This document shows, piece after piece, positions 55,076-62,212 of a stretch of 64,000 bases of DNA. Each line of letters starts with the position of its first letter. Within the stretch, counting starts at the first letter, position 1. A model generated the notes under the pieces. The model searched no databases. It had not been told where the DNA came from and saw only the letters and a list, made by a program, of their open reading frames with translations. The translations under genes and the position numbers were made by a program. Source of the stretch: Colwellia_A sp047621305 (GTDB lineage: Bacteria; Pseudomonadota; Gammaproteobacteria; Enterobacterales; Alteromonadaceae); NCBI GenBank assembly GCA_047621305.1, contig JBLHNB010000004.1:62001-126000 (forward strand). Direction: 5' to 3'.

Positions 55076-55648
55076 TTGATAATATTTAATATTTTGTTGT
55101 TCGCCTCTGTTTTTCTTATTACCGTGTCGCTCATATACAGTTCCATAAAGTTAGGTATATCGCCGATGCCAAGTTCAAAAAAAGCCTATAATACCATGAT
55201 AAAACTAGTCGATGATACCGGTGTGGGACCCGTAATAGATTTGGGCAGTGGCTGGGGTCACTTTGTCATCCCCATAGCCAAGCGAAATCCACAAAGACAA
55301 ATAGTGGGTTATGAATTATCTCTATTGCCATGGTTTACATCGATATTACTTAAAAAAGTCATGGGATTAAAAAACCTCACTCTATATCGGCAAAATTTTT
55401 ACAACGTAAACCTACCCGTCGCCTCAGTGTTAGTTTGTTATTTATATCCAGAGGCGATGAACAAAATTAAAAATAAGTTACTTTTAGAACAACCTGACGT
55501 TGATTTTGTCATAAGTAATAATTTTGCTATGCCTTCTTGGCAGCCTTATAAAGTCATATCGTTAGATGATTTTTACAAATCGCCGATCTATCTATATAAA
55601 AGATGTAATACCAAACATTTACAAGCTAATACCTTTAGTATCAATTGA
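55076..55648 (+). CDS. Membrane-anchored class I SAM-dependent methyltransferase
   Basis: 190 residues starting at TTG 55076, with AGAG 7 nt upstream and no better ATG nearby. Residues about 3-24 form a membrane helix (NILLFASVFLITVSLIYSS). The SAM-binding motif I is VIDLGSGWGHFVIPIAKRNP, followed by an acidic residue after IVGYE (motif II) and VLVCYLYPEAM near motif IV. The catalytic target is unknown. Small membrane-anchored methyltransferases of this shape are common in Alteromonadales. It stands alone on the plus strand, convergent with the Lap operon. Confidence 0.8.
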   Translation: MIIFNILLFASVFLITVSLIYSSIKLGISPMPSSKKAYNTMIKLVDDTGVGPVIDLGSGWGHFVIPIAKRNPQRQIVGYELSLLPWFTSILLKKVMGLKNLTLYRQNFYNVNLPVASVLVCYLYPEAMNKIKNKLLLEQPDVDFVISNNFAMPSWQPYKVISLDDFYKSPIYLYKRCNTKHLQANTFSIN

Positions 55649-56076
55649 ATTAAAGTAGTCACCGACTATAAGCGAGGGTAAATGTTCAATTGCAAAGCGC
55701 TTGAGTGAGCAATAGCATGTTATTGGGATTGAAAGCACAGGTTTTTAGTTCCAGGCAAAACTTAAGTACTCACATCCGTGTGAGCAACGTAGGTATTGTC
55801 TATTTATACCGTCTTAGAATGATCGATTCATTATTTTACTTGGTATAAGTCAAAGAATACACTGCCCCGTCAGTGCTTATTTTGAGAACGTGATTTAGCA
55901 GCAGTGCAGCTTATAGAACATAAGCGCTAATTAGTGCTGAATACGGATCTAAAAAACATTCTGTTATTTGACGATCTTGTGGATATAGAGACCCTATCGC
56001 TAAAATAATGTTATGAACCCAGCAATAGTTAATCACTGTTTACAGTAATTAACTTGGCACCTAAAATGTATATATC
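55649..56076. other. Intergenic region with several palindromes
   Basis: About 428 bp between convergent genes. It has a hairpin CTCACA-TCCG-TGTGAG (about 55769-55784), a palindromic block of about 45 bp bounded by TTATACC and GGTATAA (55804-55847) with an inner AATGA/TCATT, a CACTG/CAGTG hairpin (55860-55875) followed by TTATTTT, and the long inverted repeat at 56028-56053. No open frame is supported. It may be a decayed mobile element. Confidence 0.5.
56028..56053. repeat. Inverted repeat downstream of lapD
   Basis: GTTAATCACTG and CAGTAATTAAC form an 11-bp stem with one mismatched position and a TTTA loop, 24 bp past the lapD stop. It lacks a T run, so it is not a standard terminator, but it may still end or stabilise the lap transcript. 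Confidence 0.6.
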
Positions 56077-57999
56077 CTACAAAACAAGGTCTACTGGCGG
56101 TGATATATATCCTTGATAACCATCTGCTCTGAGTGGCGTAAAGTGTTCTAGTTGGGCTTGGTCTTCAATACCCGTAATGATCACTTCGATGTTTAACCCT
56201 TTCGCCACATTCATTAACGCACGACATAATTCATTGCTTTGATTTAATTTTTCATAAAATACAAACGACTGATCTAACTTAATATAATGGGGTTTTATTT
56301 TTTGTAAATAATCGAGCGAGCCTATTTGACGGCCACATTGATCTATGCCTATTTTTGCTCCAGCAGACTTAATTATTTGTGCTAGATTGTGACATTGTTC
56401 AAATGAATGAATAAGTGCTGATTCAGGCATTTCAAATAGAATACTACCCACACACGCTGATTTTTTAAGGAAATGTCCAAGCCATAAAGCAAATTCGGCA
56501 TCGACTAGGCTGTCTTGAGTTAAGTTAATGGCAACCGGTTGTTTGACTTGTTCGAGGATGTTTTGCTGCTCGATTGTTTCCAATAAACATCGGTCAAGCT
56601 GACTACCTAATGATAACAACTCAATAAATGGCATAAACTCTGAGGCTCTTATTATTTGCTCATCAATATTTAAACGGCAATATATTTCGTGCTGAATAAT
56701 TTCATTTGTTGCCATACTCGTAATAGGTTGCCATTGAAATACGAAATGATTGTTATTTATAGCGTCTTCAAGCTTGCTACGCCATTGTTCTCGACTATAT
56801 TTTTGTACTTGTTTCATGTCAATCCAATGACTTACTTTTTGCTCTCTAAGCGCTTGCTGTAAGGCATTATCTGATTGAGACATTAAGTCGGCAGGCTTCA
56901 TACCATCAAGACGCTGACTGACTCCTAAAGCAAACTGGCTGTTTGGCAAACAACCAGCTTTAGAAATTTCTTGGTTAATTATTCGGATCAGGGTTTGTAG
57001 ATACTTTTCTATTTGATGATGCTCTGCTTTAGTCATTAAAAAAGCAAATTCAATATTGGTGATACGCGCAATAACGCTCTCTGCTATCTCAGGTAATTCA
57101 GCCTGCATGCGATTAGATAATGCTTTTATTATTTCATCACGCCCTTGATAACCGTACTTACTGTGAATTTCTTCTAGCCACTCAAATTTTGCGAGTATTA
57201 AACCACCGTATCCTGGTTCATTTAACCAGTTGTTAATCTGTGCTGATAAGTATTGTCGGTTAGGCAAATGAGAAACTTGATCAATTAATTTGTCTTCTTT
57301 AAGCTCATTCACTTCTTGATCTAACGTCGAAAACACTTGTTTTAGTTGCCCTGACATTGAGTTTATCGCGATAACAACATCTTTTAATTCCGTAGTTTGC
57401 GGGAGAGCGATATCTTCTCCAAAGTTACGTAACGCAATTCCTCTTGCTTGTAAGGCAACATCATGAAGAGGTTGTAATATGCGGTTTAACCTGAGCCTAA
57501 GGGCAAAAATAGAAAGAATAAACAACAAAGATAAAATCATAATGGTGTCATTCATTATACGCCATAATTGTTGGTAGCCTAATGCAGGGTGCCCTTCGAT
57601 TTCAAGTGTGGCTAACTGCATCCACCCTGAGGTTATTACGCTTTGTTTTGTTTGAACTTTAAATAACTCCAAGTCAACCAGCCATTGAGGCACGCCTTGT
57701 ATAACGATTGGGTTTTCCCATGTTTGTGTTTTATTGTCCGCTAGCCAAGTTAATGTGACTTTTCGATAAAAGCCCCCTTCAAAAATAACATTCACCAAGG
57801 TTTCAGCCGAAACTACATCTCCTGTTTCTACATGAGGCTGTAGCATTAACCCCAGCGAGGTCATGGTATTATTAAGATCAGATTCCATCTGTTGACTCAT
57901 GAAGTCTCGTGCCTGATTAAACTGAAAGTAAACCAAACTGATCATCACTAAGAGAAACAGTCCAAATAATAATGAGTTTATTTGTCTAAATAAGGTCAT
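56077..57999 (-). CDS. lapD: LapD-type c-di-GMP receptor (degenerate GGDEF-EAL)
   Basis: 640 residues with the LapD layout: an N-terminal membrane helix (about 7-25), a periplasmic LapD/MoxY-type domain (about 26-148), a second helix (about 150-168), a HAMP linker, a degenerate GGDEF (RITNIEFAFL, where GGDEF is missing) and a degenerate EAL (HEIYCRL in place of EAL). Catalysis is therefore unlikely, and it fits a receptor that binds c-di-GMP and traps LapG at the periplasmic side. It is the last gene of the lap operon, 4 bp after lapG. If c-di-GMP is low, LapG is freed to cut the adhesin. Confidence 0.92.
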   Translation of the reverse strand: MTLFRQINSLLFGLFLLVMISLVYFQFNQARDFMSQQMESDLNNTMTSLGLMLQPHVETGDVVSAETLVNVIFEGGFYRKVTLTWLADNKTQTWENPIVIQGVPQWLVDLELFKVQTKQSVITSGWMQLATLEIEGHPALGYQQLWRIMNDTIMILSLLFILSIFALRLRLNRILQPLHDVALQARGIALRNFGEDIALPQTTELKDVVIAINSMSGQLKQVFSTLDQEVNELKEDKLIDQVSHLPNRQYLSAQINNWLNEPGYGGLILAKFEWLEEIHSKYGYQGRDEIIKALSNRMQAELPEIAESVIARITNIEFAFLMTKAEHHQIEKYLQTLIRIINQEISKAGCLPNSQFALGVSQRLDGMKPADLMSQSDNALQQALREQKVSHWIDMKQVQKYSREQWRSKLEDAINNNHFVFQWQPITSMATNEIIQHEIYCRLNIDEQIIRASEFMPFIELLSLGSQLDRCLLETIEQQNILEQVKQPVAINLTQDSLVDAEFALWLGHFLKKSACVGSILFEMPESALIHSFEQCHNLAQIIKSAGAKIGIDQCGRQIGSLDYLQKIKPHYIKLDQSFVFYEKLNQSNELCRALMNVAKGLNIEVIITGIEDQAQLEHFTPLRADGYQGYISPPVDLVL

Positions 58000-58003
58000 T
58001 GCT

Positions 58004-58711
58004 TTAAAACTCCAGCTTTAGCTTGGGTTGTTTAAGTGTTGCTGTATTTATGCGTTGGCGCAGATCACGCCATGATTTTAGACGTGATGATTTTCCGCTA
58101 AGTACACCACGCCCTTTTTCTTTATTTAACCATAACTGACTACCATTAAAACTATAGATAGGTGTTAGATCGTTACGTTTAGTGGCTGGCTTTATTAAAC
58201 CATCAATATTATCCAAAATGAGTGGAATTGAACCCGGTGTATCGTAATAGGCAAGCACCATATGATATTGATTGAGGTTTATCGCTTTTACCATAGTGAT
58301 CCTCATTTTTTCATCAGGTATACCTAACTCCAGTAGCGTGAAGTATTTCGCAATAGAATAGTCTTCACAATCACCACCATTAACACCAATAAACTCAACG
58401 GGGGTTGCCCAATAATTGTTTACTCCCCAGAGTTTTATATCATCGATGAAACGAAACATATTAAAAAAGCGATTTACTTTTTGTAATCGCTCTTTTTCCG
58501 TTACAGCAGACTCCTGCTTCATCAATTTAAACCAAGCCTTACCTCGTTTACCTGCTCTTGGCCCATAGTTTTTTTCCAGAGATGCCACTATCTTAGACTC
58601 ATCTAGTTGCGACGTTTGGGCTGCATAAAGGGCTGAGAACATTGAAAGACTCAGGAATAATACTTGAATTGGCTTTGATAACATCCATGTTAAAAAATTG
58701 CTGGTTCTCAT
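58004..58711 (-). CDS. lapG: LapG-type periplasmic cysteine protease
   Basis: 235 residues with a signal peptide (cleavage near ALYAAQ, residue 30). It belongs to the transglutaminase-like BTLCP family. The catalytic triad is Cys115 in NGGDCEDYSIAKY, His150 in YHMVLAYYD and Asp167 in LILDNIDG. Asp114 and Glu116 flank the cysteine, as in the calcium-binding site of LapG. It cuts the N-terminal retention module of LapA-like adhesins, releasing them from the cell surface. It starts with AAGGAG 4 nt before the ATG. Confidence 0.93.
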   Translation of the reverse strand: MRTSNFLTWMLSKPIQVLFLSLSMFSALYAAQTSQLDESKIVASLEKNYGPRAGKRGKAWFKLMKQESAVTEKERLQKVNRFFNMFRFIDDIKLWGVNNYWATPVEFIGVNGGDCEDYSIAKYFTLLELGIPDEKMRITMVKAINLNQYHMVLAYYDTPGSIPLILDNIDGLIKPATKRNDLTPIYSFNGSQLWLNKEKGRGVLSGKSSRLKSWRDLRQRINTATLKQPKLKLEF

Positions 58712-58726
58712 ATTACTCCTTGTGCA

Positions 58727-59362
58727 TTACAGTGTTTGGTCAACTGTATAAATCGTCCACATCATGTCATCAACATGTTTAGTATGAGTTAGTTCTGCGA
58801 TAATACGTCGATTAATAGTATGAGCCTCTGGGGTATCACCCTTTTCTTCTAATTTTTCAAAACCATAACCAACTGACGAAACTCGTTGTTTTGAAATATT
58901 AAAGTCATTAATTAAAATAAAAGCGACAGTACTTGCCCTTTTTTCTGATAACTCTTTGTTTAAATATGCATCACCTATGATGCTGGTATGCCCTTCAATA
59001 ACAACATTGAGCTCTTGGTGTTTTTCTAGAAAAGCGGCTAATTCTTTAATTTTTTCATAAGCAGGACTAGGAATAGCAGATGAATTATTGGCAAATTTAA
59101 TATTAACGTTAAGAGGTTCAATGCTTGATGTTTGTCTTCCACACCCATAGTTATCGATTGTCGCGCCTAATACAGTTTCAGCACATTTCTCTCTTGCTTC
59201 AATGACACCGTCACGATCATAGTCGTCTAAATTTTGTAGTTGCGTTACTGAACTTTCCATAACAACGACGCCAGTCTCTGCACAAGCGGTTACCCATAAA
59301 GCAGTGCATATAACAATTGCACATTTCATTGTTTTTCCGGTTTTGATTAGTTGATTATTCAT
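58727..59362 (-). CDS. OmpA-like lipoprotein with calcium-type repeat, in the lap operon
   Basis: 211 residues from ATG 59362 (AAGGAG 6 nt upstream; overlaps the TolC gene end by 8 bp). A lipobox VTAC gives a lipid anchor near residue 27. One thrombospondin type 3 like motif, DYDRDGVIEAREKC, resembles a calcium-binding repeat. Residues about 85-190 form an OmpA C-terminal peptidoglycan-binding domain (VVIEGHTSIIGDAYLNKELS, then RRIIAEL). It is probably an outer-membrane lipoprotein that holds on to the wall. It is encoded between the exporter and LapG, so a role in the adhesin secretion or retention complex is inferred. Confidence 0.85.
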   Translation of the reverse strand: MNNQLIKTGKTMKCAIVICTALWVTACAETGVVVMESSVTQLQNLDDYDRDGVIEAREKCAETVLGATIDNYGCGRQTSSIEPLNVNIKFANNSSAIPSPAYEKIKELAAFLEKHQELNVVIEGHTSIIGDAYLNKELSEKRASTVAFILINDFNISKQRVSSVGYGFEKLEEKGDTPEAHTINRRIIAELTHTKHVDDMMWTIYTVDQTL

Positions 59363-60761
59363 TATTAGCTCCTTGCTCATAATTATGTTCGCCTTGCCAT
59401 GCTGTCGAACGTGTTACACGTAACGAATTAAGTAACTGCCCCGTTACATTAAGTAAACGATATCTTGCGCTTAATTCACTAAATTGTGCTTCTAGATAAT
59501 CTTGACGCGCCTGAAAAAGTTCATTCTCTGTATCAAGTAAGTCCAATAGATTTCTTTGTCCTAAGCTAAATTGTTCTTTATACGCTAATTGCGTTTCTTT
59601 CGAGGTAATAATATGTTGTTTGATATATTGTTTTTGTAAACCCAGCATTTCATAAGCATTCCACGCAAGTCCATAGCTTTCTGTGACTTGACGGTGTGCA
59701 CTATAATTTATTTCTTTTGCTTCGGTTATTTTATATGCAGCGCCACGTTCTTGTGCGATGTCTTTACCGCCCGAAAATAAATTATACCTTAAACGCAACA
59801 TTGCAGTTACTTCGTTACGATGTCCTCCTACGTCTGGACCAAAACGGTTTAAGCCGTTCTCCCCTGCAACGTCATTGTCAGAACTAGCACTTAATTCAAA
59901 AGATAATGTCGGATAATAGGCCGCACTCACACCTTCCTTAAATGAACGTGCTGCATTAATATCTTGTTGTGCTGACTTTATAACAGGATGATTCTCTATA
60001 GCGAAATTTAGGCCATTATCACGATTTTTAGGTAACATGTCAGCGTCTGGTACTGGCATGACCAAATTTTTTGGTGGTGTATTGGTTAAACGTATAAATT
60101 GTGCTCTGGCATCTAGATAATTATTGCGTGCAGCAATCATGTTGGATTGCGATCTTGCCAGTCGTCCGGTGACTTGAGACAAGTCTGCTATGCTTCCTAA
60201 TCCAGATTCCGTACGTTCTTTGATTTGCTCATATATTTCTTGATGAGACACAATATTTTTTTCAGCTAACGCAATCATCTGTTCGGTTTTCAAATAATTC
60301 AAGTAAGCTTGGCTCACTTTAAGCGCGAGATCTTCCGCCGTAGAAACAAGCGTCCATTTTTCAGCACTCGCTTCATACATAGTGCGATCGATTTCATTAC
60401 CCGTAAACATGCCATCAAAAATAATTTGTCTAAGGCTGATGCCAAATTCACCACGGTTTAAGTCCGTTTTTCCATCACCAAAACCTTGTGAACTTCTACG
60501 ATTACCAGGGTTATCTGTATGCTCATAACCATAACCAGCCGTTAAATCAATAGTGGGTAAATAACCTGCTGAGGCACGATTAACATCTTCTTCTTTTGAC
60601 TTAAAGCGAGCAAATGATTGGCGGATATCAGGATGAGTGTCTAATGCGAACGCCACAGCTTGTTCCAGGCTTTGCGCGTTTATTTGAGTTGACCATAATG
60701 CTGAAAAATTAAGTAGCCCAATGGCGCCTATTAGAGCAAATTTAGCTTTTTTTGATTTCAT
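59355..60761 (-). CDS. TolC-family outer-membrane channel of the lap exporter (LapE-like)
   Basis: 468 residues from ATG 60761 (GGA 8 nt upstream; a further in-frame ATG lies 4 codons earlier). Signal peptide ends near INAQS. It has the duplicated TolC helical plan with VSQAYLNYLKTEQMIALAEKN and the partner half ending LLDLLDTENELFQARQDYLE, the signature of type I secretion channels. It forms a trimeric tunnel with the HlyD and ABC proteins encoded upstream. It is 77 bp after the hlyD-type gene. Confidence 0.92.
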   Translation of the reverse strand: MKSKKAKFALIGAIGLLNFSALWSTQINAQSLEQAVAFALDTHPDIRQSFARFKSKEEDVNRASAGYLPTIDLTAGYGYEHTDNPGNRRSSQGFGDGKTDLNRGEFGISLRQIIFDGMFTGNEIDRTMYEASAEKWTLVSTAEDLALKVSQAYLNYLKTEQMIALAEKNIVSHQEIYEQIKERTESGLGSIADLSQVTGRLARSQSNMIAARNNYLDARAQFIRLTNTPPKNLVMPVPDADMLPKNRDNGLNFAIENHPVIKSAQQDINAARSFKEGVSAAYYPTLSFELSASSDNDVAGENGLNRFGPDVGGHRNEVTAMLRLRYNLFSGGKDIAQERGAAYKITEAKEINYSAHRQVTESYGLAWNAYEMLGLQKQYIKQHIITSKETQLAYKEQFSLGQRNLLDLLDTENELFQARQDYLEAQFSELSARYRLLNVTGQLLNSLRVTRSTAWQGEHNYEQGANNE

Positions 60762-60838
60762 AAATAATTCCATTTTTTTTGTGATTAATTGCTTTTTATT
60801 AATTATTTTTTATTATTATTACTTATTTTTAATAAATA

Positions 60839-62212
60839 CTAACGCTCTCGCAGTGCAGCTTCATTTGCTCTTAATATTGGGTTTAATATATAGTCTAATA
60901 TGGTACGTTTTCCAGTTATAACATCAACTTCGGCCATCATACCGGGAATGATTGGCATTTCTTCATTGTTTTTATTTTTAATACTTGAAGCATCCGTTCT
61001 CACTCTAATGAGGTAGAAGCTATTCCCTTCGTCGTCTTGTGTGGTATCGGCGCTAATATGCTCTACTTTTCCGGTTAAGCCCCCATACCTTGTAAAGTCG
61101 TAAGCCGTTATTTTAACAACAGCTGGTAAACCTGGATAGATAAATCCGATGTCTCGAGGCTTTATTTTGGCTTCAACCATTAACTTATCTTCTGTCGGTA
61201 CTATTTCAGCAATTGTTTCGCCTGACTTTACGACACCACCAAGGGTATTAATATGAATAGTTTTTATGGTACCAACAACAGGCGATGTGATCAGTGCTTT
61301 GGTTACTTTATCCTGAGCTCCTACTTGTGACTCATTGATTCGGGATAATTTATTTTGTAAATCATTGAGTTTCGAACGCGCTTCCGTTCTATAAATTAAT
61401 GCGGTTTCACGACGATTTAATATCGACTCTTGTAATGAAGACTTCAATTTCGGTGATAATAAACGAATCGCACTTAATTCGCCTTTAAGCTCATTCACGC
61501 TGCGTTCTAATTTATATAGTTCAATCTTAGAAACGATATTTTTTTCCGCAAGCGGTCGTGTTAACGTTAGTTCTTTGGTGGCTAAGCGAAAACTGATCTT
61601 CATAGTCTCTATTTTAGAGGCTAATTCAGCTACTTCTTGTTCGCGTTGTTGTATTTGTTGACTTTGAATAGCCAGTTGATTGTTTAAATTATCTAATCGT
61701 CCTGAATATTCTTCTTGTTGTCTTTTTACCATGAGTTCAGCATTAGCATTAAGATCTTCTGGGTATATAGGCTCTTGCTTATTTATTTTAATTTGCAGCC
61801 TCCAGTCGTCACTATTACCGATAAGAATACTTGATAATTCAGCTCTTAAACGGATAATATTTGATCTTAAACTGTCGACTTCTTGTTTTTGTTCCGCAAA
61901 ATCAGAACGAAAACGTGTATCGTCAATTCTTGCTATAGGTTGTCCTTTGGTGACCCTCATACCCTCTTGTACAAATAATTCTTGTAAGACGCCGCCATCT
62001 AAACTTTGAATGATTTGTACCTGAGATGACGGTATGACTTTACCTGAACCTGAGGTTACTTGCTCCAACGCTGAAAAACTTGCCCAAATAATAAAACTAA
62101 AGAGCAAAGCGGCCATTGCCCATATTGTTAAGCGGTGCAAACTAGGAACTTCTGTCAGCATCGCCCCGTAGACATCGTCGGCCATTTCTAAATCTTGTTG
62201 GCTTACTTTCAT
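60839..62212 (-). CDS. HlyD-family membrane fusion protein of the lap exporter (LapC-like)
   Basis: 457 residues. One membrane helix (about 25-48) follows a cytosolic N-terminus. Then come a lipoyl/barrel part (SLDGGVLQELFVQEGMRVTK), a long coiled-coil hairpin (about 95-290), and the HlyD C-terminal domain with GTIKTIHINTLGGVVKSGET, the type I secretion signature. It bridges the inner-membrane ABC exporter and the TolC channel. Its ATGA overlaps the stop of the ABC gene by 4 bp. Confidence 0.94.
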   Translation of the reverse strand: MKVSQQDLEMADDVYGAMLTEVPSLHRLTIWAMAALLFSFIIWASFSALEQVTSGSGKVIPSSQVQIIQSLDGGVLQELFVQEGMRVTKGQPIARIDDTRFRSDFAEQKQEVDSLRSNIIRLRAELSSILIGNSDDWRLQIKINKQEPIYPEDLNANAELMVKRQQEEYSGRLDNLNNQLAIQSQQIQQREQEVAELASKIETMKISFRLATKELTLTRPLAEKNIVSKIELYKLERSVNELKGELSAIRLLSPKLKSSLQESILNRRETALIYRTEARSKLNDLQNKLSRINESQVGAQDKVTKALITSPVVGTIKTIHINTLGGVVKSGETIAEIVPTEDKLMVEAKIKPRDIGFIYPGLPAVVKITAYDFTRYGGLTGKVEHISADTTQDDEGNSFYLIRVRTDASSIKNKNNEEMPIIPGMMAEVDVITGKRTILDYILNPILRANEAALRER

